Shown here piece after piece: positions 29,297-39,060 of a stretch of DNA of 64,000 bases (the first letter of the stretch is position 1; every line of letters begins with the position of its first letter). The DNA comes from Pyropia yezoensis (Eukaryota > Rhodophyta > Bangiophyceae > Bangiales > Bangiaceae): positions 17,345,346 through 17,409,345 of the forward strand of contig CM020618.1 of the NCBI GenBank assembly GCA_009829735.1, written 5' to 3'. The translations under genes and the position numbers were made by a program. The notes beneath the pieces are model-generated. The model made no database searches and had not been told where the DNA came from. It saw only the letters and a list, made by a program, of their open reading frames with translations.

Positions 29297-32149
29297 ATGA
29301 AGTCTGCCACCGCTGCCGCTTCCGAGGGCGCCCCTTTGATGGATGGCGGCAGCAGTGGCAGTGTCGCCACTGGTGGAACCCATGGGAGAGGCTTCAGCGG
29401 CGTCAGCGGCAGCAGCGGTGACAGCAGCGGCAGCCGTTGCAGCAGCGGCAGCGGCGGCAGCGGCCGTGATGACGGTGGCCGCGGTGGCTGGTCAAACGCG
29501 GACCCCGCTTCCCCCCCCCTCCCCCCCCCGCCACCCCAGGCCACGGTGGGCCGCCCCCTCCTCGCGCAGCTTGTCTACCTCGCCCGCATCGCGCTCCCCT
29601 ACACCACCCCAGCCGACGGCCGCGTGGCGGTGGCGCTGCCCGTTGCGATCGCCGTCTACGCGGCGCTGGGCTATTTCCTCATCCTCGCTCCGGGGGACCT
29701 CTACGCGGCGCTCGTGGCGGCCGACGCGGCCGCTTTTCGGCGGTCGCTTGCGTGGCTGCTGACGGTTGCCACCGCAACGGTGGCGGCCAAGGTCTGCCGC
29801 TCCTACCTGAGGGAGGCCGCCGCAGTGGGAGGCCGCGCCGCGCTGACGCGCGCACTCCACGCGCGCTATCTACACGCGCCCAATGCGTCCAGGGAGCAGC
29901 ACCGTGGCGGCGGCGGCGGCGACAGCGACGGCGCCCCTCCGTGCCACGTGGTACCCCCACTGGTGGCGCTTGCTGACGGCGGCGCCCTCGACGCGCCCGA
30001 CCAGCGGATGGTCACGGACGTGCGCGACGGGACGGCTACCCTCCTCACCGTCCTGGCGGGCGGCGATATCGGCTCTGGGGGTGCCCTGGAGGCGGGCGGC
30101 AGCGTGGGCTGGTACGCCATCCAGACTGCCATCCGTGCTGGGTGGCCCGCACTGGGCGTCGCCGTTGCCTGGTCGGCCGTCGCGGCGTTTGTGACGGTAG
30201 ACGCGGCGGCCGTGGCGGCACCGCGGGTGGCAGCTTCCGAGGCAGCAGAGGCCCGCCTCCGCAACGAGCACGTAGCTCTGCGGCGGTCTGCCGAGGGAGT
30301 CGCATTTCTTGGGGGGGAGGCGGAAGAACGACGCCGTCTCGACGTCCTCCTGTCGTCCGCGGTGGAGCGCGTGTGGTCTGTCATTTTTGCTCACGTGCGG
30401 CTGAACGCGCTCGAGTACGGGTACGGCTACTATGTCAACGGCGTGATGTATGGGGCGCTCGGATACGCCCTCTTTTTTGGAGGCGGCCAGGCGGACGATG
30501 GCAGCGGGGGCGCCTGGGGTGTCCCCACCGACGGGCCCGGCCGCGCACGTTGGGTGTCCCAAACGGGCAGCGTCTTTATGCAGCTGCTGTTTAGCTTCAC
30601 GACGCTCATCCAGCTGGGCACGCAAGTCGCCGACTTGGCCGCCTATGCTGCACGGGTGGCGGGGGTGGCCACGGCGATGGAGCCACAGGGGGGCAATAAG
30701 GGGGACGCCGGGCTCAGGGGAGGCGCCGTGGTCTTGGGAGGCGACACAGGGGATGAAGGGCAGGGGCGGGGGCGTCCGTCTAGCGGTGGGGAGGATGAGG
30801 AGCTGGTGCTGCTGCCGCCGTCGGTTGCCCGCGCCTTTGGCGGCGCCCGCGGCGATGGCGCTAGCGCTGGCGCTGGGGTTGGTGACGACAATGGCGGCGA
30901 GCGGCACGCTTCTCCGGGTGTGGCGACAGGCGCGCGCTCCCCCGGTACGTCCCCTTACGCCCTGACGGCTGTGTCGCTGTCACCTCGCGGCGGGCGAGGG
31001 GAGTCGCCCGCGGGGGCGGGCGCTGCGGACGGAACTTTGGGGATGGCGGGCGCACCCGCCCTCGTCGGCCTCGGGAGTGCGTCTTCCCCTACCCCACTGG
31101 TCCTCGCGGCGTTGACCGCCGTGACGGTTCGGACGCTGCCGAGCGCGTCGGCCCCCCGGGGCACTCCCCTCCTCGCCGCGGCGCCCGTCTCGCTGACCAT
31201 CCGCCCCGGCGAGTGGGTACTGCTGCAGGGGCCGTCGGGGGCGGGTAAGAGCAGCCTCCTCCGCGTCCTTGCGGGCTTGTGGCCAGCCGCGTCGGGGGAG
31301 GTGTTCCTGCGCCGTGACGCGTGGCTGCCCGACGTCGATGACAATGACAACAACGACAACAATGACGACGACATTGCCGACGCGGGCGTCGCCAGGAGAG
31401 GGGCCCACCGCGGCGGCACGCCCGACCACGTTGCGCTTGCCGTTGCCAGAGACGCGGGTGGCTCCCCCGCCTCTAGCACGCTCCCCCCCCCCCGCCGACG
31501 CCGTGGTCGGCGGGGCGTTCTCTTTCTCCCGCAGCGCCCCTATCTCGGCACCGCCCGCAGCCTGCGGGAGATGATTGTCTACCCCGACCCGCCCGCGGTG
31601 GCCGCCACCCCTGCCGCCGCCGCCGAGCGAGACGCCGTTCTCGCCGCCGTCGACGCGGTGGGCTTCCCGCGTGCGCTCTCCCGGCGGCTGCTAGACGTGC
31701 CCCTGTCGGGGGCGGTGGCGGCCAATGTGGCGGCGGCGGCGACGGCGGCGGCGGCGACCACCGCTGCTGCGACCCCAAACGCCCGAGCTACGGGTGCTGG
31801 CGAGAGCGCGTCCCGGCCGTCGCCGGCATCGTCCCCAGACACTGCAGCCGCCGCTGTGGCCGCCGCCGCGCACGGCGACATGTGGTCTGACGTGCTGACG
31901 CCCGGCGAGGCGGCGCGCCTGTCGGCCGCCCGCGCCGTCTACCACCGGCCGGCGCTGCTGGTGGCCGACGAGCCAACGGCGCCGCTGGACGCCGCCGCTG
32001 CGGCGAGCGTCATGGCCGCCCTCCGCGCCGCTGCAGGCGCGGGGCTGACCGTCGCCCACGGGGGGGGGCTCCGCGCCTGGCATGAGTGGCTGGTGGAGGT
32101 GGGAGGGGAAGGGGGGGTGGCGGCCATGCGACCCATGCCGCCCGGTTGA
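29297..32149 (+). CDS. ABC half-transporter, subfamily D (peroxisomal fatty-acyl type)
   Basis: One exon of 950 residues has a low-complexity Gly/Ser head, then the ABC_membrane_2 region (about 85-450) with several hydrophobic helices and the family segment DAPDQRMVTDV. The C-terminal nucleotide-binding domain has Walker A GPSGAGKSS (about 645), a Q-loop with FLPQRPYLGTARSLREMIVY (about 745), Walker B LLVADEPTAPLD (about 884) and a switch His in TVAHGGGLRAWHEW. These match ABCD proteins that import very-long-chain acyl groups into peroxisomes as dimers. The ABC signature is LTPGE instead of the usual LSGGE, and an Asp/Asn-rich insert (DVDDNDNNDNNDDD) and Ala-rich inserts lengthen the domain. 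Target organelle inferred from family only. Confidence 0.85.
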   Translation: MKSATAAASEGAPLMDGGSSGSVATGGTHGRGFSGVSGSSGDSSGSRCSSGSGGSGRDDGGRGGWSNADPASPPLPPPPPQATVGRPLLAQLVYLARIALPYTTPADGRVAVALPVAIAVYAALGYFLILAPGDLYAALVAADAAAFRRSLAWLLTVATATVAAKVCRSYLREAAAVGGRAALTRALHARYLHAPNASREQHRGGGGGDSDGAPPCHVVPPLVALADGGALDAPDQRMVTDVRDGTATLLTVLAGGDIGSGGALEAGGSVGWYAIQTAIRAGWPALGVAVAWSAVAAFVTVDAAAVAAPRVAASEAAEARLRNEHVALRRSAEGVAFLGGEAEERRRLDVLLSSAVERVWSVIFAHVRLNALEYGYGYYVNGVMYGALGYALFFGGGQADDGSGGAWGVPTDGPGRARWVSQTGSVFMQLLFSFTTLIQLGTQVADLAAYAARVAGVATAMEPQGGNKGDAGLRGGAVVLGGDTGDEGQGRGRPSSGGEDEELVLLPPSVARAFGGARGDGASAGAGVGDDNGGERHASPGVATGARSPGTSPYALTAVSLSPRGGRGESPAGAGAADGTLGMAGAPALVGLGSASSPTPLVLAALTAVTVRTLPSASAPRGTPLLAAAPVSLTIRPGEWVLLQGPSGAGKSSLLRVLAGLWPAASGEVFLRRDAWLPDVDDNDNNDNNDDDIADAGVARRGAHRGGTPDHVALAVARDAGGSPASSTLPPPRRRRGRRGVLFLPQRPYLGTARSLREMIVYPDPPAVAATPAAAAERDAVLAAVDAVGFPRALSRRLLDVPLSGAVAANVAAAATAAAATTAAATPNARATGAGESASRPSPASSPDTAAAAVAAAAHGDMWSDVLTPGEAARLSAARAVYHRPALLVADEPTAPLDAAAAASVMAALRAAAGAGLTVAHGGGLRAWHEWLVEVGGEGGVAAMRPMPPG

Positions 32150-32478
32150 ACGGGGGGGGGGGGGGGATCGGGGGTGTGGGGGGGAGAAAGGGGGGATGGG
32201 GTGTGCGGGGCCCCGGGGGGGGGGGAGCGTGGTGAGCGCGCGCTAGCTGGCGCCGGCGGCTCCCACACGGCCCCCGTGTAACGATGGGGCGACCGCCAGG
32301 GCGGCCGCCGCTCGCGGACGCCTCTGCCGATAGACTCACGGTACAGTCACGACAGCTTTTGTACGCGCCCACGCACATCCGTACACCTCGCCCCCCCCTC
32401 TCGCCCCCGCCAACACCCCACCCCCTGCTGGTGACCCCAGTGCGCCCCCCCCCCCCTCTCCCCCCCCCCCTGCCGGTG
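32150..32478. other. convergent gap between the ABC and PP2C genes
   Basis: The 329 bp hold both 3' ends, with G runs at 32150-32225 and C runs at 32380-32470. No gene. Confidence 0.4.
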
Positions 32479-34485
32479 CTATCCTTGTCCCTGGTTGACG
32501 TCCTCGTGTTTTGGGGAAAAGGGCAGTAGCTTTCCCGCGCCGTCCAACTGCGCCGGCCGGGAACCCGCCGGCACGGCGGCCTTGCCGAGGAGCTTAGCCA
32601 GCGTCGACCGCGGGGCAGACATGTCCACGTCGTCGTCGCTGCCCGCCGATCCCCAGTCTACCGACGACGCGGGGCCAGACGGCGATGATGCCTGCCCCGC
32701 CGCGTCAATGTAGACAATCACGGCGGTGGTGTCGTCGACAACCACCTCGTTGCGGCGCCAGCGGCGGACGCTCTCCCGCACCAGCGCGTCGGCCGCCTCC
32801 TTGGGCGCCACCCCCTCCCGACGGAGACGGCCGACAAAGTCGGCAACCTCCTGGGACGGCATGAACTCCCACACTCCGTCACTGGCGAGCACCAGGAACG
32901 AGTCGTTGGTCTGCAGCCGCGTGTACGTCACGTCTGGTCTTGGCTCAACCCCATAGTCGCTAAGTACAGTGTCCCCAACAGAGCGGGTCATGGCCAGGCC
33001 GGGGAGCCAGTCGCGGGGTAGCCACACCCGCTCGGGGCCAATGTTCTTGCGCCAGCGCGCGACGCGGCCGCCCGCGGCCTTGATCCGCCGCTTCTCGTCT
33101 AACCGCCCGGGCTTGTGGTCAAACGTACAGTCTATGGCGGTGAAGCGGTCCTTGCCGCCGGGGATGGCGGGCGGCAGACGGCGGCCGAGGATGCATCGCG
33201 AGTCGCCCGCCCACGCGCAGTAGAGGTCTTGCTGGCCCGTCATCCATGCCATCACCGCCGTGGTGCCGGAAAAGACGTGGTCAATCCTCCGGTCCTCGTC
33301 GTAGAGCACCGCCTCGGCCTCAGCAAATGTGCCAATCAGCGCAGCCACCCGGCGCGCATGATCGGCGGTCGGAGGCGTCGACGGTCCGGCCGTACTCGTC
33401 GGCGGCGCGCTACCATCGAGCTCTCGTTCCAGAAGCGCTGGCAGTACGTCGCGAATGCAATGCGAGATGGGCCGCCCCACCGCGCCGTGGCCGTCAAAGA
33501 CGGCTGCGAGCAGATTGTCGGGCCGCCCCGCAAACGGCGCGTGCACACAGTACGAGTCTTGGTTCTCCTTTTGTGTCTCCCGCGCGTCACCTGGCTGTCC
33601 AGGAGGTACTGGCTCTGAGCCGGGCTTGGAGGACGCGCCCACCTGCACGCGCAGCTGGCTCGCCTCGGTGAGCACCATGACGCCCTCCCCCGTGTTGATG
33701 CCCATCGAGGACAAGGCCGAAAGGCGGGAGGCGCGGCTTTTCCTTGCCGCAGCAGCCGCCGACGAGGTGTTGCCGCTTTCCATGCTTGCCAACGACCGTG
33801 CCTCCGACGCAGCCAGCGACACACCGCCCGCACCTGTCTCGAGGGCGTGGCCGCTGCCAGATAGGAGCGGCCGCTTGCTCCGCTGCTGTTTTCGTTCCGA
33901 TGCAGGCGACGGACGGCCGTCGCCATCAATGGACAGCCGCTCCACGCCCGAAGCGGTGTGGTCCACGCTCCCGCTCCGCATTGACCTGCTGCTGTGGCGA
34001 CTGCCGCCAAATACGTTGCGCAGGGCCGAGATGCTCTTAGGCACACTTGGCGTCCGCTGCCCATTGATCACCTTGCCGTTCATGCCCCGCGCCGACCCGT
34101 CTGGTTGTACACGCACAACCATGCTCGTCGGGGCCATCATGTCGGTCGACTTGGCGCTGCTGTTTGCCGCGCTATCCTCGCTAAAGCCGAGCTCCGCGCC
34201 CAGTTCGTCCTCGCCGCCAACAAGACCGCCGCGGCCGCCTCCTTCTGTGGAAGCGGCCGGCGTGGCGCGCGGCGGCCGCGCACTCGTTGGCGGGGGCGGC
34301 GAATCCAATGGCTCCCGGCCCCCGTTGGTCGACGAGTCCTCCGTCAGCGCCACCGATGCGGCACTCTCATCCCGCCGCATCACGGGGCGGGAGCCATGCG
34401 TCAACGTGGGGCTCGGCGCTGCCGCTGGCGGGCGGCTGCTGACCTTGCGGTTGCGCCGCAGGACAATGTCTCGAAATGTCCTCAT
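32479..34485 (-). CDS. PP2C-type (PPM) Ser/Thr protein phosphatase
   Basis: The 668-residue, intron-free frame starts at ATG 34485 (MRTFRDIVLRRNRKVSS); further upstream the frame is open but lacks an ATG. The first 300 residues are Ser/Arg-rich and probably disordered. The catalytic domain follows: ENQDSYCV (about 306), FDGHGAVG (about 332, metal ligands), AWAGDSRCILGRR, DHKP, RSVGDTVLSDYGV, LASDGVWEFM (about 538, metal ligand) and the final metal-binding Asp in VVDDTTAVIVYI. All acidic residues of the binuclear Mg/Mn centre are present, so it should be active. The PIMSCHCIRD-like PISHCIRDVLPALL after DGHG fits plant and algal PP2C proteins. It converges on the ABC gene. Confidence 0.88.
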   Translation of the reverse strand: MRTFRDIVLRRNRKVSSRPPAAAPSPTLTHGSRPVMRRDESAASVALTEDSSTNGGREPLDSPPPPTSARPPRATPAASTEGGGRGGLVGGEDELGAELGFSEDSAANSSAKSTDMMAPTSMVVRVQPDGSARGMNGKVINGQRTPSVPKSISALRNVFGGSRHSSRSMRSGSVDHTASGVERLSIDGDGRPSPASERKQQRSKRPLLSGSGHALETGAGGVSLAASEARSLASMESGNTSSAAAAARKSRASRLSALSSMGINTGEGVMVLTEASQLRVQVGASSKPGSEPVPPGQPGDARETQKENQDSYCVHAPFAGRPDNLLAAVFDGHGAVGRPISHCIRDVLPALLERELDGSAPPTSTAGPSTPPTADHARRVAALIGTFAEAEAVLYDEDRRIDHVFSGTTAVMAWMTGQQDLYCAWAGDSRCILGRRLPPAIPGGKDRFTAIDCTFDHKPGRLDEKRRIKAAGGRVARWRKNIGPERVWLPRDWLPGLAMTRSVGDTVLSDYGVEPRPDVTYTRLQTNDSFLVLASDGVWEFMPSQEVADFVGRLRREGVAPKEAADALVRESVRRWRRNEVVVDDTTAVIVYIDAAGQASSPSGPASSVDWGSAGSDDDVDMSAPRSTLAKLLGKAAVPAGSRPAQLDGAGKLLPFSPKHEDVNQGQG

Positions 34486-36823
34486 CGTGGCAGCCAAGGA
34501 GGGTGCACTGGCACAGGTGAAGCGATGAGGAGAGCAATGGGGAGGAGGCGGGGGGGGGAAAGGGGGCGGAGACAAAGCGCCCTTGGCGTCGTGACGCTCA
34601 GTAGCAGACTGCCCTAGACGCTCCCCACCACTCACCGAGCAGGGCTAGCGCCGCCGCCGCAACGCCAAGGGGCAGGGGGGAGACGCCGGCCCAGGGGGGG
34701 CCAACAAGAGGCACACTGCCTGCTTGGACAACCGCGTCGACACCGCCGCGTCGACGCGGCGTCGCGACGCAACCCCCCGTAGCTCGCGCCGTGCTGGTCC
34801 TGGCGCCACGCCGATTGTAACGGGGCCCACCACCCCTCCCCCCACTCCGCACTCGCGCAACCCCCACCCGGCCACTGCCGCGGTATCCCCCCCCCACCCG
34901 GCCGCTGCCGCGGAATCCCCCCCCCACCCCAAAAACGGCCGAACACCACCCCCAGTGCGAGGCGTGCAGGCGCGGCACCCTCTTCCCTCCCCCACCCCTC
35001 TGGCAGGATGGGTGTCAAGGAAAAGGCGGCGGCAGCAGCGGTGGTGGCGTCCGCGTCAGCGACAGCCGCTCCTCCCACCCCCCCCCCCCCCCCCCCGACA
35101 GCACAGCGCCGCCAACAGGACCCACCTACCGCTGCTGGTAGCGGCGCTGGGCGCATGTATACGGGGGTGTTCTCCCCCGCCCGATGGCCCGCACGCCGCG
35201 TTCCGGCTTGGCTGGCGACCGCCTTTGGCGCTCTCCCGTGGCCCCCACCGCTGACGCGGCGAACAGCACAGCAGCCGCGCCGAGAGGGGCAAGGCAGCCT
35301 CCCCAGTGGCGTCAGCTGCGCTCGACGCCACCCCAACTCGCTCCCACCCCCCCCTCCCCCCTCCCCTCCACCCCTCGCAGTCCTACAGGGAGTGGAGCGC
35401 TCTCCTCAGGGGTGTCGTGCGCATCACTGCCTGGCCATCGATCGGGGGAGTGGGGCAGGGGAAGGAACATCGCTCCACCTAAAGAACCATGCCCCTCCCA
35501 CCAAAAGGAGAGGTCTGCGCGCATCAGGAGAGGGCCGAGCTCCCCTCCCAACTCCCCCTCCCGTATCGCAATCACCCCGCGGCGGCGGGCGTTGCAGGTG
35601 GTGCAGCTGCCGCTCATGGAGCGCCGCGATTCCGGGTCAAGCCGCAAGCCCCTCCAATAGCTCTCTTCCCGCCCCCCCAGCCCACCCCCCGCCAGTCCAC
35701 CTCACCCCCCGGCAGACAAGCGCCCACCCAATTCAACTGCGTCCTCCCGAAGGGTGGGGCCAGCACGAGTCACATCACGGCGCACCAGCGAGGACTACAA
35801 CGCACCAGCGAGGACATCGGAACCCGAGTCCCAGCAGCACCCTAGTCGCTGTGAAGAGGAAGAGAGGGAAAGAGGGTGGGAGGAGGAGGGGGGCGGGAGG
35901 GGGCGGAAGAGATGATGCAAGAACGGGACACAGGAAGAGCAGATGGGGTCTAGAGCCAGGCGGGAGGGCGCTCCCAGCTCCTCCGCCGGCTGGTGGGTGG
36001 GGCCCCACCGCCTGCCTGCACGTATCCGGTCCGGCGCTCGGGCATGGGGGTGGTGCCGTCAAAGAATTTTGCCCCCACGTCGCCGCCACGGACAAGCCCC
36101 CTCACAAGAGGGGCGGCGGACGAAGGGCGCCTGCCTGCCTAACGAGCCACCGCCAGCGACCCCGCCGCCACCACCACCGCCACCCATCCCGCTGTCACCG
36201 GGCTCGGGGATACGCAGGGGAGGGGGGAAAACGCAGGGAGCGGCGGTGACCGGGCGGATGGCGACCCACCCCCGCGGGGGCCTGGCAGGCTCGGGTGCGC
36301 GCTATATACGCGCAATGCACGACAACAGGCAGGACGGCGACAGCGAGCAGCTGCAGGGCGACGACTCCCGCGAGAGAGTGCCTGCCTGCGAGGCACTCGA
36401 CTGCGTCTGCTCATTCGGATGCACGGTGGCACGAAGACGCAGTACTGTCTTTCACACGGCTGCATTACTTTCTCCAAACCAGCCAGAGGTTATCACCCCC
36501 CCCGCAGTTATCACCCCCCGCTGTTGTCACCCCCCCCCCCCCATTCACGGGCATTGGTGTCACGCTGTCTATTTTGAGTGCGTGTTATGGACCAAGTTGT
36601 ATATATTTAGTTGAGAGATTGTGGGCAAGCGCAATGAACAAACCCTAAAGGCCGCCTGCCAGGCTACATGCACATGCGGGCGCTCACCTGCGCACGCACA
36701 ACCATGATCCGCCCGTCTGCCCCACCTCTCGAGATTGAGGGCAGCTGTGCGCAGCGGTAGGCGCAGCACCATTGAATTGTCCGACCTCCACCCGCTTCGG
36801 CCGGGGGAGCGCGGGAGCCCCCT
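34486..36823. other. GC-rich intergenic DNA
   Basis: No family signal in 2.3 kb. It contains the 30-bp tandem repeat at 34861-34920, C runs, and near 36490-36545 a few copies of TTATCACCCCCC. An AT-rich patch (36570-36620) precedes the hairpin at 36824. Confidence 0.45.
34861..34920. repeat. two tandem copies of a 30-bp unit
   Basis: CCCCCACCCGGCC(A/G)CTGCCG followed by CGG(T/A)ATCCCC is repeated twice with two differences; a third partial copy begins at 34921. Confidence 0.8.
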
Positions 36824-36897
36824 GTGAGACACGCACGGCTGACCTGTTCCCGTGTGCTCCTTTGCACACGGGACCAGGTCAGCCGTACGTGGCTCAC
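36824..36897. repeat. 74-nt hairpin: 34-position stem with 3 mismatches
   Basis: The left arm 36824-36857 (GTGAGACACGCACGGCTGAC to CGTGTGC) pairs with 36864-36897 around the 6-nt loop TCCTTT. Only three mismatches interrupt 31 pairs; one further T-A pair adds to the outside. It sits upstream of the oxygenase pseudogene. It may be a foldback element, a small-RNA precursor, or a structured UTR. Confidence 0.75.
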
Positions 36898-38031
36898 ATT
36901 GCGCCAGCATGGAAGGCCCCTCCCCTGGTGGAGTGCGTTCCTCGTCGTCCTTGTCGAGCCGGCCGGGGTAGGTCCTCCACGACGTGGGCTCTGCACTTCG
37001 GGCATGGTCCGCCTCGGCTCGCCCCCCGCCGTTTGCGGTGGGGGGTTCGCTGGCCGGCTTCCCTTACCCGTCCTTGACCGTTGGCGGTGCCGGGGAGATG
37101 CCCCTGCCCCTGGCTGCCGTGGACGTGCGCCGGCTTGTGGCCGCCGCGGAGCCCGCTCCGTTTGGCCGTGGCGCTGATACGGTGGTGGACCCTGCGGTGC
37201 GTGTGTGCCAGCAGGTCAAGGCGGCGGCCGTGACGGTGGGAGATGACGCCTGGGCGGCACGCCTGGCCGCCCACTTCAGGGGCCCCCTGGCAGAGAGCCT
37301 GGGCATCCCTCCATCTGCGGGGGTGACCCCCCGACTGGACAAGCTGGCCCTATATGAGACGGGGGGCTTCACACCGCCACGGAAAAGGAGCCTGGGATGG
37401 TCGGCACGCTCGTTCTCCAACTCCTGGTTGTCGGGGGCCACACGGGGGGGGTGTTGTCGGTGAAGCACGCTGGGGAGTGCCTCGACTTTGACGGCTCTCC
37501 GACCGCTGTCCCACGGCGGCTGGCGTTAACGTCCCCGCCCCCAGGGCCGAGCCCCCCGCTTTACGCCACCGCTTTTTTTGCCGGCTGCGTCCACAAGCTG
37601 CGCCCCGTCACGGCTGGCGCGCGGCTGTGCTTGCTGTACAACCTGGTGATGCCAGCGGCGACGGCGGGGGGTGGCGTCAGCGTCGCGCCGCGCGCCCCAC
37701 GGGTTTGCCCCGCCACCACCCGCGTCCGCAATGCGATCCGCAGGTGGGCGACGGAGATGCCTGATGCGGGTTTTCGCCACGTGGTTCTGCGGCTGGTGCA
37801 CAAGTACACGGCCGGTCGCCTGTCGATGAAGGCACTGAAGCCGTGCGACGCCACGCTGGCAGACTTCCTCTTGTCCGAGGAAAGACCAGTCCGGCGCGGC
37901 GGTCCTCGAGATGCGCCTGGCGGTGCTGCACAAGCAGGTGTCGGGTACCATGGACGGGGATCCGTACGAGGAGATGGAGCGGTACCGCCAAGAGCAGGAG
38001 TACGTGGATGAGGACGGGGAGGTGGAATCAG

Positions 38032-38240
38032 AACCCCGGCGCCGTCAAAACCCCTGTAGCGTCGAAACCCCGGTGCCGTTAAAACCCCTTGTAGCGTCAA
38101 AACCCCGGTGCCGTCAAAACCCCGGTGCCGTCAAAACCCCGGTGCGGTCAGAACCCTGGTGCCGTCAAAACCTCGGTGCCGTCAAAACCCCGGTGCCGTC
38201 AAAACCCCGGTGCCGTCAAAACCCCAGTGCCGTCCAAACG
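38032..38240 (+). repeat. 17-bp minisatellite, about 12 copies
   Basis: The unit CCCCGGTGCCGTCAAAA is repeated about twelve times with few changes. Because 17 is not a multiple of three, translations cycle through all frames (KPRCRQNPGAV), so open frames over it are accidental. Confidence 0.9.
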
Positions 38241-38335
38241 CCCCTTCAACACGCCTCCTTCTCTCTGGGGAAGCGCGTTACCAGCGACCAGACCCGACCC
38301 CACCCCGCGCGCCCTCCCTGTTCCGCTAGTCATAC

Positions 38336-39060
38336 CTGAGCGGCCACACCTCATTGATTTGTTTGGCTGTGCTCTACGGCGGCGGGTGCCACGGCAAGGG
38401 GCGGATCGTGACTGGATCCCGCGACAACATTGTTCGGGAATGGGACGTGGACAGCGGACAGTGCCTGGCGGTACTGAGCGGCCACACAGGCGAGGTAGAG
38501 TGCTTGGCAGTGCTGGACGGCGGCGCCGACGACGGCTCGGCGCGCGTCGTGTCGAGATCGCACGACCGCAGCAGGCGGGTGCGGGACTTGATCAGTGGCC
38601 GGTGCATGTCAATGCTGAGCGGCCTCGCCGGCGCGGTGATGTGCTTGGAAGCACTGGGCGGCTGTGGGCGCGACGGCGGGTTGCTTGTCTTGCCGGGATT
38701 GCGCGACCAGAGAGTGCGTGTGTGGTACCTGAGCAGCGGTGCGGCCACACCGACTGGGTGATGTGCTTGGCTGCTCTGGATGGTGGTCGGCGCGATGATG
38801 GGCCAGTCGTTGTATCGGGGTCGAAGGACCGCACGATGCGAGGGTGGGACCTTGATGCTGGAGGGCCACACGGACTCAGTCGCCTGCGTGTGCGTGGTAG
38901 AGATGGGCGCTGGGGCTGGCCGTGGTGAGGTGGAGGGGACGGTGCAGCGGGTTGTATCGGGTTCGGGCGACAACACGCTGCGAGCGTGGGATGTGGAGCG
39001 TGGCAAGCCTGTGATGGTGCTGGAACTCAGACGGCAACCCCGTCCCGCGAGCGCTGTCGT
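38336..39060 (+). pseudogene. degenerate WD40-repeat fragment
   Basis: Five WD40-like blades are recognisable: SGHTSLICLAVLYGG...IVTGSRDNIVREWDVDSGQC, SGHTGEVECLAVLDGG, a worn third unit, CGHTDWVMCLAALDGG...VVSGSKDRTMRGWDLD, and EGHTDSVACV...VVSGSGDNTLRAWDVERGK. The frame changes near 38740 and 38850, there is no start, and a stop follows blade three. The block lies wholly inside the segment that splits the oxygenase gene. Confidence 0.75.

Noticed and set aside
38125-38928. 267-codon frame across the minisatellite
   Set aside because: A 17-bp repeat gives open frames in every phase; only the WD40-like part has protein character, and it changes frame.
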